A stretch of DNA of 64,000 nucleotides from Isoetes taiwanensis (lineage: Eukaryota > Streptophyta > Lycopodiopsida > Isoetales > Isoetaceae), in assembly GCA_021234155.1 (NCBI GenBank), contig JAJEKV010000003.1, positions 11,036,413 to 11,100,412 on the forward strand. The letters run 5' to 3'. Shown one piece after another: positions 1-11,044 of this stretch. Both the position numbers and the translations under genes were made by a program. The notes below the pieces were generated by a model that saw only the letters and a list, made by a program, of their open reading frames with translations, was not told the DNA's origin and searched no databases. Positions within the stretch are counted from its first letter, which is position 1, and every line of letters starts with the position of its first letter.

Positions 1-789
1 AAAGCCTCGATTTGGCTTTGTTTTGCCTATGTGTTGAAAAGAAAGGTAGTGGAACATTTGCATCCCCTTCATTATCAAAAACAAAATCTAGATCCCTGTT
101 CCTTATTATAACGAAGTTACGATGCATCATTGAACATTCCAGGGACTATTTGCAGAAGAATCATAAGAGGGCAACTTATAAACTCTTTAAGAAATATTCC
201 CCAACAAATATACAAAATCAAGCAAATCAGAAGTAGCAGCCATAGCAGCTATAATGCTTAAACAGCTGTGGCAGAAATGGCAATATATCTTTGCTTCAGC
301 ACTAACCGAGTGCAATTAAATTGTTTAAGAGCCTGCCAACAACAATGGTTTACATGACAGAATTCATGATCTAGATGCACAGTTCATCATGTTTAATGCA
401 GAACATGACAGAAAATGTGATTTAACATGCATAAGAAATTTCGGTGCTAAGATTCCATTAAATTTGGGTGCAATTCAATGATAGCACATGATGGCATCCA
501 CGTGGTAGTTCTAATCGCCAGAATACAGATGGAACTTCTAGTTCACTAAAAAATGTAAAAATATTTGTGCATCGCATAAAAATCTCAGCAGAAGACCTTG
601 AATCTCAAATAAAATCTACTTACCTATACCAGAGCTTCTCAGGGTCATATCGGAAAACTTCGGTCTTCAATTTTGTATCTGTTCTTTGAAGTGATTATCT
701 GCCAGAAGAGAATGAAGAGCCGACCATCGAAGTTGCCCTTGCAAAGCCTTATAAAAGTCGGTTTTGCACATCATGCTGACCCCTTTTAA
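1..789. other. no clear gene; one possible small exon
   Basis: No convincing gene was found. On the minus strand a short stretch ending at 624 reads DTKLKTEVFRYDPEKLWYR and is followed at once by a plant-type splice donor (GTAAGT). It might be a lost exon, but there is a stop upstream in the same frame and I do not recognise the family. Confidence 0.3.
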
Positions 790-807
790 CTCTGCAAGGA
801 AAGTGAA

Positions 808-933
808 ATCAAATTTCAACTTACCCTAGTTGAAGGTGAAGAGGATCTGCCACTGGGATACGGCAAGGACATCAAATTTCAACTTACCCTAGTTGAAGGT
901 GAAGAGGATCTGCTACTGGGATACGACAAGAAG
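808..933. repeat. 63-bp tandem duplication, in frame
   Basis: Two adjacent 63-bp copies (808-870 and 871-933) differ at only a few bases. On the plus strand one open frame runs from 790 to about 1114 and both copies keep it, encoding a repeated 21-residue unit that contains VEGEEDL. There is no ATG. On the minus strand each copy also contains GGTAAGT, which looks like a splice donor. Whether it is coding or an exon-intron junction that duplicated is undecided. Confidence 0.7.
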
Positions 934-1410
934 AGTGAGGCTGAAACATCATCAGCATGTGATTATGGCAATCGTGGCATACATGCTCGCCAGCTGCAAT
1001 CGAGCCCAATAGGAATAGGAAAAGATAAGGAGCAAACAAAAAAGGGTCTGATTTTTGGAATATCGGAAAATTTCCCAGGCATCCAAACTCATCAAAACCT
1101 TAGCCAAATAAATTAAAAAGAATTCCAAAAAGTTTTTTTCCAAACCGGAAAATTCCAAATTAAAAGAGTTGATTGTATTGTCTCCTCAGTCTAATCTGAA
1201 TCTTAATCATGGATAATATTTCATGATAATGATGATGACAAGAAAAAGATCGCAGACAAATATAGGGGAAGGAATAGATTAGAATTGATTTGAATGTTCT
1301 TCTTATTCTCCACGGAGACCAGATGGCCTATGGACCCAACACAAGTAAACAAAGAATAGCGGACCGATTATGGCCCAGGATTAAGAAATCCCCGGCTGAA
1401 GGATTTTTTA
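934..1410. other. no gene seen
   Basis: AT-rich sequence. The plus-strand frame continuing from the 63-bp duplication ends near 1114. Nothing else is recognisable. Confidence 0.4.
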
Positions 1411-1495
1411 GGGTAAAACTCTAGCAGTAATAAGCTTGCTGATGAATTATACATTTTGCACATGTTAATATAATAATCAGGGGCACAATCAAGCC
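1411..1495. repeat. dispersed repeat, copy 1
   Basis: About 85 bp here align well with 51297-51380 (shared blocks such as AGCAGTAATA and TTGCTGAT, then TATACATTTTG). Both copies lie near LINE relics, though at different distances and sides, so they may be part of the same degraded element family. No coding potential is visible. Confidence 0.55.
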
Positions 1496-1995
1496 AGCAT
1501 ATCTAGTACGTCCTAAATATATGATACTAGTGTCCCTATTGAGGGCATGTTCATCACTACATGCAATGGTTCATTTGATGAAGTGAACCCGTCACATCAT
1601 GCCCGAATTGATGTAAAGGTTGGATAGTTCTAAAGAGTGTGGAATTCATCTTTAACCACTTTCAATTGGCAACGTTGGCAGATCTTGTTTTCTCACTCAT
1701 CCCAAGGCGATCTGTCTGTCTGAGACGTTGTATTCCTGTGCAAATGGATGCAATCGCTCTGCGCTTTTTCATGGATAAATCTGTTAGTAAGTACTATTGT
1801 GGTCCTCTGGCAAGTGTGGGATTAATCTAGTTTTTGTAGTGTGATGTCTTTACCAATTTCAAAGCAGTATTATCCCAAAGCTTACTTAGAAAACATGCGT
1901 CTAGGTACCGTTTCAGGTGATTATGATGCAGAGTGTCACAGGCCAAAACCCCACCCATTTTTATTTGTTATGCATATGTATGCACCCATATACCT
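1496..1995. other. no gene seen; probably degraded LINE 3' flank
   Basis: No ORF with recognisable content. It lies directly downstream (minus-strand sense) of a LINE reverse-transcriptase relic and may be its eroded 3' part. Confidence 0.3.
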
Positions 1996-2515
1996 TCACA
2001 TTTGATCTAGAGAACTAGATAGTTCGTTTTTCCTTCCAGGCTTTAAGCCATTGCGGACCCATGGCCATTGTGTAGGCGACCTTTGGAAGTCGTGTCTCCT
2101 ATGCTTACCAGTTTTTGGCAATATGTGACGTTCTAGAGCAACTGTTTGAAGAGGTAGGAACCCAGTCTCTTGCAAAAGAATTAGATATAAGACCTTGGAC
2201 TTGACTTCAAGTGCTCGAGTCAGAAAGACTTCCATTACTCGTTCCACCAAGTAAAAAGTGATAGCACTGGCACCATATCTCAATCTATACAGAAACACTG
2301 GCTCCAACAATGCCATGAACAAGTGCTACTGATGTGACTAGTCATAAAGCTCGGCTCTATTGCAATTATTCAACATTGCATAGAAAGCCTTCTAGCCTAA
2401 TGTCACCCGTTGCCTAATAAAACTGTTCCAATATGTGGCAGTAATGAACCCTATGCCTAGGTACTTAAATGTTTGCACTGCTTTAACCTCCTGTAACGCT
2501 CCCTACAGAATATAT
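1996..2515 (-). pseudogene. LINE reverse transcriptase relic (C-terminal part)
   Basis: Minus-strand reading from about 2515 gives the end of a LINE reverse transcriptase: TFKYLGIGF (the conserved YLG block), then RVTLG and KAFYAMLN with stops between, then LLEPVFLYRL and LILLQETGFLPLQTVALERH. The last two blocks match the LINE at 45260-45480 (LVEPILLYGVEVWG, ILLQETGFMPLQHAALDRH) almost residue for residue, so both come from one LINE family. At least three in-frame stops make this non-functional. The catalytic YADD region is missing, so this is a 5'-truncated or eroded insertion. Confidence 0.8.
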
Positions 2516-4586
2516 GGCACCCAGCCGCATACACTATAGGAAATCCCCCATCCGGCCCTTCGATTGCACGGATCCTCCGTCTATTCCGCACTCCAGGGTA
2601 TTCCTAGTGCTGGAAGGGGACACGAAGGTGTCTTGCGCGCCCTTCCCCTATGGGCTCCTATAACAGCGGAAGCATAAACAACGTCAGAACTAGCAACAAC
2701 AATACATCGAACTACCTCGAAGGGTAGCATATCCATACATCCAGAGGTACAATAGAGATAAACATAAGTCATAAAACATGAGTGCTCCTACCCAAGGCTC
2801 AAACTCATGGGGAGGTAGACTGACGGTTAGGCCACAAGAGAGAGCAGACTGAAGCATAACAATGGCGGGGCTGGCTATAGACAATGGCTCGGGTTGACTA
2901 CTCCATCCGTCCCTCCTGTGCATACTTTGCAGATGGGCTAGATCGGGCTCTGGTGTGACTCTAGCTTTCCAGATATGCAATCTCATGGTATCACCCATTG
3001 AGATTGCTTCAGGTTGCATCTCCCCGGTCCGACGAGGCAGGAAGGGTTCCATCTCCCCTTCCTGGGGTTTTCCACGGGCAGCTAGAGAATCGTGGCGACA
3101 CACGATTCTTACCCGACTTAACCCCCCAAAACAAGAGCCAGGCTGTCCCCTGCAGCTCTTGAGAGGCAGGGCGACACCATTGCCCCAGGAGGTGTCGAAC
3201 CCATGTCCGGCCCACTCGAAGTGAATGGCCATAGGCCTAGCCCGCTATGGGGTCCCCAATAGCCGCGCTCAGCAGGGACCCTCCCTCCGTTTCACCTCTA
3301 GTCCTGTTATCTGGTGCTGAGTCATATCATAGGCCCCGTAGCCCGGTGGGTTCCTATGCACAGGCCACAATATAATAGGAACTAAAGGGTCTAACTAGGA
3401 GCATCACTAAGTAACGGCTACTAGGTCTCTACCCCCCTTCCCAATACAAGAGGAGCAAACATGATCAACCAATATCACATATCCACATAACATGATAATA
3501 ATGAGAATAATATCTAAACCTAATCTTATACATCTAACTTACAGTTAGGTTCATTGATTAGGGTTTAAGATTTAGACTGAGGGTTCTAGAAAGGCTTTAC
3601 TAGAGACGCGAAATGCTAACTCATCTAGAGTCCTAACTTCCAGATGATCTACAAAGAACTCTAACCCAAATACCTGCTCCTGAGGAACTCCCTCCTACTC
3701 CCGGCGTCTCCATGGTCTTCAAGGTGGTCGAAGTAGCTCCCACTCCTACTGATGTGCATGCGCTCTGGGGGATGTTGTGTTATACTATGCCACAACAAAC
3801 AATTCTCGAAACGGAGTTTCGAGCGCGAAAAGGGTTCCCAGATTGTTGGAGCCGAAAAAATGGCCTAGGGTTAGGGTTTGGCCATTTATAGGTTAGGGTT
3901 GATGTCACATGCCGCGTGGCTCCAATAGGGTGCTTCCGTGTGGCGGGTGCCCAACAGGTTAAGGCCATGTGGAAAATGGTTTTACTCTAAGGTTGGCTAA
4001 GTTATGTGAATAACTTAGTCATGCACCGTATGCCACTAATCTATGGCATACAAGGCTGTGGTTAGTTTAGTTAATAAGTTTGTGGTTTTAGGGGACCACC
4101 CCCCTAATTACCTCCTTGAGCCGAACTACTAGCTCAAGATTATCCTACTACCTTGCACTCGATCATGGCCCCATAAGGATTTGAGCTTAAGGACTATTTA
4201 GGATGATCCTATCATTGCATATGATCAGGTGCTGCCTTGTACACGATCCCCCTTGATCGAGTACACCCACAGTGCCTCATGCCCCGGAGGGTTTAAGCTA
4301 GGGAACGTCTCACGATCCCATCATCGTGCATGATCACTCATACCCACCATGACCCCCCTATGGTCAGGTGTGCGTGTCGTGCCTCGTGGCATAGAGATCA
4401 TCCGAATGATGGTCCATCACCCACCATGCCACTCTTCCTCTCACATGACCCCACTGGTCATGTGAACTCTTGGTGCGTGCTGGCCTAGAGAATGCCCTTA
4501 GAGCGTATTTCATCATCGCCTACACTTCCAAGACTTTGGCATATGCACTCTACTAGCCCAAATGCACATGCCTCACTACTGCTATA
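2516..4586. other. region 3' of the chromovirus; possible LTR or SINE-like sequence
   Basis: This 2-kb stretch lies immediately downstream (minus sense) of the chromodomain of the gypsy element, where a 3' LTR would be expected. I could not find a matching second LTR on the far side, so an LTR call is not supported. On the minus strand near 3200 the sequence GGGTTCGACACC resembles a tRNA B-box and an A-box-like stretch lies upstream, so a tRNA-derived SINE is another possibility. Long open frames on the minus strand (for example 2690-3232) have no recognisable domain. Confidence 0.35.
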
Positions 4587-4811
4587 CTAAGACATGCAAC
4601 TTAGATAAGCACCTGGCAAGTCGGCATCGACTAGCTCGAAGATGACTCGACCGTCGAACTCCTTCATAAAGTTCGGGTATTGCTTCTCTAGATCCTGCTT
4701 CAATACCCAAGTTGCGCCTTCCACAGGCAAGTGCTTCCACTTGACCAAATATTGGAGGAATTGAGACCTTCTCGTCTTCTTGAATGCCTTGTCGAGGATT
4801 AACTCGAGCAC
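4587..4811 (-). pseudogene. chromovirus integrase C-terminus with chromodomain
   Basis: The fragment contains a chromodomain-like stretch: FLQYLVKWKHLPVEGATWV followed by LEKQYPNF. The aromatic Y..W pair and the acidic-to-Trp spacing (E-x-x-T-W) are those of chromodomains fused to Ty3/gypsy integrases, which steer integration to marked chromatin in this family. The domain ends after a further ~25 residues. It is separated from the integrase core by sequence with stops, so it is not translated intact here. Confidence 0.8.
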
Positions 4812-5305
4812 TACTTCAATCTATTTCTCTGTCATCTCCAACAAAGTTGGAGTTTCTAAAACCTCCTCCGGGTTTGGGTTGTGCCTCTTCAACAGGCTCA
4901 CATGGAAGACATTATGGACTTTAAGGTGTGCAGGTAAGTCGAGCTTGTAGGCTTCGCTCCCTGCTCGCTCTAAAATCTTGAAGGATCCTGCCTATCTAGG
5001 AGCAAGCTTCTTACAATTGCTGATGCAAAGCTTCACTTGCTTGACCTTGATCTTGAGCCACACATTGTCCCATACTTGGAACTCTCTTGCGGTCCTATGT
5101 CTGTCGGCTACAATCTTCTACCGACTCCTTGCTGCTAGAAGATATCCTCTCACTTCTTCCACTAGCTACTGCATATCAGATAACATCTGTTGAGAAACTT
5201 CAACCTTGGACACTGGATTGTGCCACATGTCTGGTGTTAAGCATTGATACCCGTAATTGATCATGAAGGGGAACATCTGAGAAGATTCTTGCTTGGTGCC
5301 GCCAA

Positions 5306-6100
5306 GTGAATGAAATCGTCCCACTTAGATTGCTTGTTCCAGACGTCGTTCCTCAACATATTTCCTGTGATTTGATCCATGCACTCCGTCTGCCCATCCG
5401 TCTGAGGATGGTATGCTGTATTCATCGACAGCTTCGTCTGGATGGTGGTGAAGAGATCTTGCCAAGAAAGATTTTCTTAGTGAACAACATGGCAGTATCC
5501 AGTGTCGTATCCGTGGTCCTGCATGGCACAAAATGTACCATTTTTTTACAATATGTCCACTACTACCATCACGGCCTCTTTGTCCCTTATGGTTCTCGGG
5601 AGCCCTGTAATGAAGTCCATGCTTATTACTTTCCATTTGGCATTTGGCACTGGCAATGGCTCTAACACTCTTGGTATTCGAAGTTGCTCTGCCTTCGTCT
5701 GCTGACATAGCTGACATTCCCGAATGTACTTGGCTATCTGCTTCTTCATGCCGGGCCAATAGTAGCTAGGTCTTTATAAATCCTGCATGGCCGACTATTG
5801 GGCTATTGCGTGTGTCGTAGAGTATTAACTTCCTGATTCTCGATGACTCTGATACACGCAATTTGTTCTTATGATACAATAGGTTACTTTCCTTCTTAAA
5901 ATTCTTTGTCCGTTCTTGCCTCCTTAGAGAGACTTGCCCAAGCTTCCTTGAAGTCTCGGTCCGATGGCAACATTTCTTCTATCTTCTTGCCAAACTCACT
6001 GGTGACTGTTGATATGACATTGCAATGGACTCTCGTCTCCAATGGCCTTCTAGAGAGAGCATCTGCAACCACGTTCAATTTCCCCGACTTGTAGACTATC
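5306..6100 (-). pseudogene. gypsy integrase core and RNase H-integrase linker, broken
   Basis: Going 5' to 3' on the minus strand, the linker reads NVVADALSRRPLETRV (the conserved ADALSRR block at the end of RNase H), then the zinc-binding half IRECQLCQQTK, then MDFITGLP, which carries the first catalytic Asp of the DDE core. Downstream the frame is interrupted (stop after VVVDIL) and continues in another frame. The second catalytic residue region is altered. Integration activity is therefore lost. Confidence 0.8.
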
Positions 6101-6138
6101 TCAAAGTCGTATTCCTCGAGGAATTCTATCCACCTCCT

Positions 6139-6505
6139 TTATCTCAAATTTAGGAATGGTTGTGTAAAGATATACTGAAGGCTCTGGTGGTCTGTGTCCA
6201 GTTGGAACTTCAAACCCAACATGTAGTGCCTCCAAATCCTCAGGGCTCTCACTATGGCCAAGAGTTCCTGGTCATGCGTGGAGTAGCGTTGCTCGGCGGC
6301 ATTCATCTTCGTTGAATCATAATCAACTACTCTTTCCTCCTTCATGAGGACTCCCCTTGTCTCTAGCTTACCAGCATCCATTGCCACCAACTTGTCCTTG
6401 CTTGGATCTGGGCGGGTAAGGACTGGTGCTGTTGTTAATGCCTCTTTGAGCTTCTCAAAAGAAGGTTGGATATTCTCAAGCCAATGTTGCACCCAATCTT
6501 TCACC
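6139..6505 (-). pseudogene. gypsy RNase H domain (3' side of the insertion)
   Basis: The open frame reads QPSFEKLKEALTTAPVL, then the RNase H blocks: MNAAEQRYSTHDQELLAIV, RIWRHYMLG and DTDHQSLQYIF. These are the canonical Ty3/gypsy RNase H motifs (usual form NYSTHEKELLAIV and TDHKSLKYLF). The segment starts directly after the insertion point and continues the RT frame found at 9384-9955, showing that the two pieces were one polyprotein. Confidence 0.88.
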
Positions 6506-6510
6506 TTCTT

Positions 6511-6949
6511 AACAATCATACCATTAACATTATTAACATAAACTATTGCATTTAACATATCTAGATTAAAATCCCCCTTAAACCCCCTTTGGTTTGGGTG
6601 CATATTCACACGGGGGGTTACTCCGGGCAACGAGAGCTGTCGGATGGGTATATTCGCCCTTTATTCCAAGATCTGGACCGTACATAGCGATCCTCGTTTG
6701 TGGGGTATGCATGTACAAGTTTTTGTATAGTGTATATTAAGGTTTGTAAAATACTATAAGGTTTGAGAGAATGTACTTAATGGTGTTAATTTTGTACATG
6801 TATTGTGAATATATTTTAAGGGCTCTCGCTGCCCTACGTAACCCCCTCGTGAATATGCACCCAAACCAAAGGGGGTTTAAGGGGGATTTTAATCTAGATA
6901 TGTTAAATGCAATAGTTTATGTTAATAATGTTAATGGTATGATTGTTAT
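6511..6949. repeat. foldback inverted repeat, ~130-bp arms
   Basis: The left arm (6511-6642) and right arm (about 6818-6949) are nearly perfect reverse complements; both start or end with AACAATCAT/ATGATTGTT. The ~175-bp centre is unrelated AT-rich sequence. This is the architecture of a MITE or foldback element. Just outside the right arm is the short palindrome GGGCCCTTCGGGCCC. Confidence 0.85.
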
Positions 6950-7275
6950 ATTAAAAAAATTTTGGGCCCTTCGGGCCCTAACTAAAACAAACATAGGTAA
7001 ATAAAAAGCACAATAACACGAAGACAAACAAATTATTTCCATGGCAAATGGATTCAATTGATGATTGCATGTATGCATTCTTATATACATGGCATTCAAG
7101 TATTACCCATTTTCCTCAAAACAGTCAATAAGCCGCTTAAGAATTTCCTAGCCGCTTAAGGAACCCCTGACGAGAGACACTGTTGCAATATCACAAATGA
7201 TTTCCTATCCTATATTGGCATTTATGGATTTTTCACGAGTCGGAGTATGATCTATGCATAATACAAGCATAGGCC

Positions 7276-7603
7276 AGGCACAAGCTAATCCTAGGCACAA
7301 GCTAATCCTAACCATAGCCAGGAAGCGTTTGTCCTCTGGTGAAGATACGTCTGAAAGTAGCAATGTCAATAATTTTTGGAACTCCTGTGGCAGATAAACA
7401 CTGCTCAATTCCTCATCCTTGCCCATAACCATTTCATTGTCACGACCTGCACTGCTCAATTCCTCATCCTTGCCCATAACCATTTCATTGTCACGACCTG
7501 CACTGACACACAGCATATCTTAGGTAAATGCCTTTTCCCCATAACCATTTCATTGTCACGACCTGCACTGACACACAGCATATCTTAGGTAAATGCCTTT
7601 TCC
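7276..7603. repeat. three consecutive short tandem duplications (17, 51 and 65 bp)
   Basis: A 17-bp unit is duplicated at 7276-7292/7293-7309, a 51-bp unit at 7400-7450/7451-7501, and an overlapping 65-bp unit at about 7474-7538/7539-7603. The 51-bp unit is in frame on the minus strand (17 residues including AGRDNEMVMGKDEEL). Three independent duplications within 330 bp point to a local replication-slippage or repair hot spot, or minisatellite birth. Confidence 0.85.
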
Positions 7604-7842
7604 AACTAGAAAGGGGAACAGATAAAGTTTACCTTTATGGACCTTGTCTTGTATAACAAATTGTAAACCGAGGCAATAACAAAAGAAGTAAGGCATTAAC
7701 CATAGATTTCAAGGAACTACCAATGACAAGATGGCGCCAAGAAGATTTGTAAAGATAGCAATTGCATGGCTAGCTGAACATCATAAGCTCGTGATTCACC
7801 AGTTTTCAATTTTTCTATGTTAATTGACGAGATAAATGACCA

Positions 7843-9156
7843 TCAAGTATCAAATTGTTCATTTCCCGGATTATGCAATCCTTGCCTTCTTTCCATGTGG
7901 AATCTCATCCCACCAAGGATGATTGCTGGCGATAACCAAATGAAGCAACTTTTCAAAGAATGCTTTCCTCGAGTAGCCTTTTGCATTATTATAAACCTGG
8001 TCATGATTGGCCATAGGGCATTCATTCACTAGGGATGATAGAGCCGATATTCCTATGAAAAAAAGCTGGCACGTTTCCTGCAAATCAAAACAATAGAATA
8101 CTTTCCACTTGCCCTTCTAGAAACAAGAATCCTAACAATATAAAACAGACCTCTTCAGTTGAGACGGACGGTGGACGGCCATGGAGAAGCATACAAAGAG
8201 CTAAATTACGGGTCTCGTTCATGGCCACAATATCAACACAAGGCTCATTTATCCGCTTCAACCCAATCGGATGATTTCCCAAGCATACTGGACAAAGTTA
8301 GCGTCCACATAAGTGCCACCGCCCATTGCTCCAAGGCTAATCGCCACTTCCTGAACTTGGCAAAGCTTAGGATTTACTGATTCGTGCAGAACTAGGTCAA
8401 TGGTGCCTCCGCCTATATCCACAACCATAAACTTATCACCATATTTTAAAGGAACTTCATGCAATCTTCCCTGGCAATACATAGAAGCGGCTTCTGGTTC
8501 AAGAACTATGCGCAGCAGATGTGGGCTGGAGCCAATGTCGCTGCAGTATTTGCCATGGACCATTCCAGCCATTTCGCAGCAGAGTTTCATTCTGTGCTTA
8601 GCCTTTTAATCCCTTGCAGGCACAGTTACACATCACTGAACATTAGACTTTTTCAGATTATTCCCATACCTGTCCTTGAGATTATCCATGGCAAATTCAG
8701 ACATGCATCTTAGGTAGTCAGAGATGAGTTTCTCTGCAGATAATCCACAAGGAAGATTTTGCGCATCATAATCAAGTGCTAGCATGAGCTTGAACTTGGT
8801 AACAAAATAGCCCACATCGTTTTACTTCTCAGTGATGTGCACAGCCTTGACGAAATCATCTTGCCTCGTCTCCCGACTAGAGAATTTGTAGGTCGCAGAT
8901 TGGTCCGGTTTGATGTGCTGCAGCGCCTTCGTATACTTGACCAAAGCAGGCCATCCCCATCCTTGGAGCTCCAAAGAGCTCCCAGATCCGGCCGCAAAAT
9001 CCTCAAGCCTGAAGGGACATTTAGCTTTGTGTTCCACAAGCTCTTCACGCGTCTCGAATGCCATGTTGCAAAACTTTTCCTGCGGCCTATAATCCAAGCT
9101 ACAGCTTGATCCAAGTCCCCCATAAAATCCTCAACTTTTATCATCCTTCCTATCAC
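7843..9156 (-). pseudogene. HSPA12-like Hsp70 pseudogene
   Basis: Minus-strand fragments form a colinear HSPA12-type Hsp70 ATPase domain. They read WGWPALVKYTKALQHI, then LKDRYGNNLKKSNVQ and a stop where Trp is expected, CVTVPA, CCEMAGMVHGKYC, IVLEPEAASMYC, and the phosphate-binding loop KFMVVDIGGGTIDLVLHE followed by GAMGGGTYVD. These are the diagnostic blocks of the HSPA12A/B subfamily, distant Hsp70 relatives. Stops and frame changes occur between blocks (for example at 8815 and 8590). The N-terminal start of the domain and the C-terminal part are missing or unrecognisable. It lies wholly inside the insertion in the gypsy element, so it was probably moved here. Confidence 0.8.
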
Positions 9157-9376
9157 TCAAGAGCACGCCCTAAACAAACCCTAAAGTTTGTGTAGCTTTA
9201 GATTTTTTTAAGGGTGGAAATCAAAAGAGAAACCACAGCCTCGCAAATCAACGGTTAAAAATTGATGCACTCTAGAAATACTATTTAGTATGCACACCCG
9301 AATACAGCAACAAAATCATAGAAAAACCATATAGAAAAGCGTATAAAATATCAAAAGTTAACCCCCTGTTATAATG

Positions 9377-10464
9377 CTACATATTCTTTGTGAGGTCCAA
9401 CAAAGGGGACGCCCACTTCGCGAAGTCCTTTACGAACTTGCGACAGTACCCTGCCAAGCCAAGGAAACTTCTTACTTGTCCCACATTCTTCGATGCTTTC
9501 CAATCCATTATGGCTTCTATCTTCACTGGATCCGTTGAGATCCCTTTAGCTGTAACTACATGCCCCAAGTATTCCACTCTACCTATTGCAAAGTGGCACT
9601 TTGAGAGCTTACCATATAGGCGATGTCGTCTTAGCTTCTCCAATACTCTTCTCAAATGTACGGCATGCTCTTCGATTGATTTGTTGTAGATGAGGATGTC
9701 GTCAAAGAAGACGATGACAGACTCATCCAAGAATTCTTTGAAGATGTCGTTCATTAGCCTCATGAACTTTGCTGGAGCATTTGAGAAGCCGAAAGGCATT
9801 ACCGTAAATTCATAATGACCATACCACGTTCTGAAAGCGGTTTTATGAATATCTTCCTTCTTGATCCTTATCTGGTGGTAGCCTGACCTTAGATCAATCT
9901 TGGAGAAGCCCTTTGCTCCCCACAACTGGTCCATCAAGTCGTATGCCCTAGGCAAGGCATATTTAGTCTTTACGCTTGCTTATTCAGTTGACTATAATCG
10001 ATGCACATTCTCAGACTCCCAACCTTCTTCTTCACAAAAAGGATTGGTGCCCCAAAGGGTGACACACTTGCCCTGATGAACCCGAGCTCATGCAGTTCTT
10101 GTAACTGCTTCTTGAGCTCAACCAGCTCTGGAGTACTCATCCTATAAGCGGCCTTGCTAGTAGGCTTAGCATCTGGTGCTAGTGTGATCTCACGCTCTAT
10201 GTCCCTATAGGGTGATAACTGATAGATTTCATCCGTAAACACATCATGGAACTCCTTGATAAGCCTTGCTACTGGCCTAGGCGATTGGTTCAAGCTTGGC
10301 TCACTCTTCTTCTCTTGACTGGGCTCAATTGCCTCTAGCCTAAGGATATACTCCACTCTATCCTTAATTATGCTTTTCTGCAATTGCTTTAAGGAGATGC
10401 ACTGCATGGCTGAAATTACTTTATTACCTTTGTCTATGAAGTGATTCCCGTCTGGTGTCGTCAT
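9377..10464 (-). pseudogene. gypsy reverse transcriptase, frameshifted
   Basis: Two frames cover the RT. The first (10464-9970) has [19 protein letters not shown] and CIDYSQLNK, and the second (9955-9384) has [31 protein letters not shown] and VFFDDILIY, then [19 protein letters not shown]. The usual catalytic box is F/V-x-D-D; here FFDD is intact. A one-base shift between the halves near 9960 breaks the polyprotein. The RT ends in DLTK, exactly at the insertion site. Confidence 0.92.
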
Positions 10465-10486
10465 AGAGATCTCGTTCCTATCGCGA

Positions 10487-10960
10487 TCAATGTTTGGCTG
10501 GCCTTAGGAACTCCATTCCCACTATTAGGTCATACTTCCCAATATCCATTACTTCTGCACCCATAGACCATTTGCTTCCACGAAGGTCTATGCCGAAACT
10601 GATTCTCCTCCCCTTAGTGTGGCGGATAGCACCACTTGCCATTTTGACTGGTCTTGGCTTGGATTTCAAAGTCTTGTTCTTCATGAGGGCAGCTAATCTT
10701 TGAGAGGCAAAATTATGCGAGCTATCTCTGTCTATTAGAACTACGTAAGACTTGCTATCTATAATTCCCTCTGCTGAAATGACTGTGGACTGATTCCTAA
10801 CGTCTCCTGACTCAAAATGTAATCCCGAGGTTCTTGCTGGCCGTCTTCCTCATCATCCCCTTCAATCGACGAGTCCCAGTCGATGAGCTCTGCTAATGCT
10901 GACTGTATAACAAAGGAGCAGTTGTGTGTGTGGTCCCCCGTTTAGAAACATTTGATGCAC
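10487..10960 (-). pseudogene. gypsy CCHC knuckle and aspartic protease, damaged active site
   Basis: The minus strand near 10945 reads a CCHC-like knuckle ending GDHTHNC with a stop inside it. The protease region follows, with VVLIDRDSSHNFAS where the family has LIDSGASHNF; the catalytic DSG/DTG is changed to DRD. Further on are MASGAIRHTKGRRISFGID and DIGKYDLIVGMEFL, the usual flap and the hydrophobic end of these proteases (normally D-V-I-L-G-M-x-W-L). Proteolytic activity is unlikely. Confidence 0.75.
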
Positions 10961-11044
10961 AACTTCTTTATACGTTCTTCTCTCTTCTCTTTCGGGATGT
11001 TGTCTAGAAAGAATCTTACTGATTTGCCCCCCTGGGTCTTCTTG

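Larger units (their letters stand above)
6511..9383. mobile_element. 2,873-bp insertion in the chromovirus, 5-bp TSD (TTCTT)
   Basis: The pentamer TTCTT is present at 6506-6510 and again at 9384-9388. Joining the two flanks with one copy gives a continuous gypsy frame, so the intervening sequence is an insertion. Its left end is a foldback repeat (6511-6949), followed by short tandem duplications and an HSPA12-like Hsp70 pseudogene. The two outer ends do not form an obvious inverted repeat with each other, so the class is uncertain: a gene-capturing DNA transposon, two nested insertions, or a non-autonomous LTR element are all possible. Confidence 0.8.

Noticed and set aside
3780-3968. Minus-strand ORF near the gypsy element as a small gene
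   Set aside because: Short, with no recognisable motif, and located where LTR or repeat sequence is expected.
2516-4586. 3' LTR of the chromovirus
   Set aside because: The location fits, but I found no matching LTR or primer-binding site near 12165, so a pair cannot be shown.
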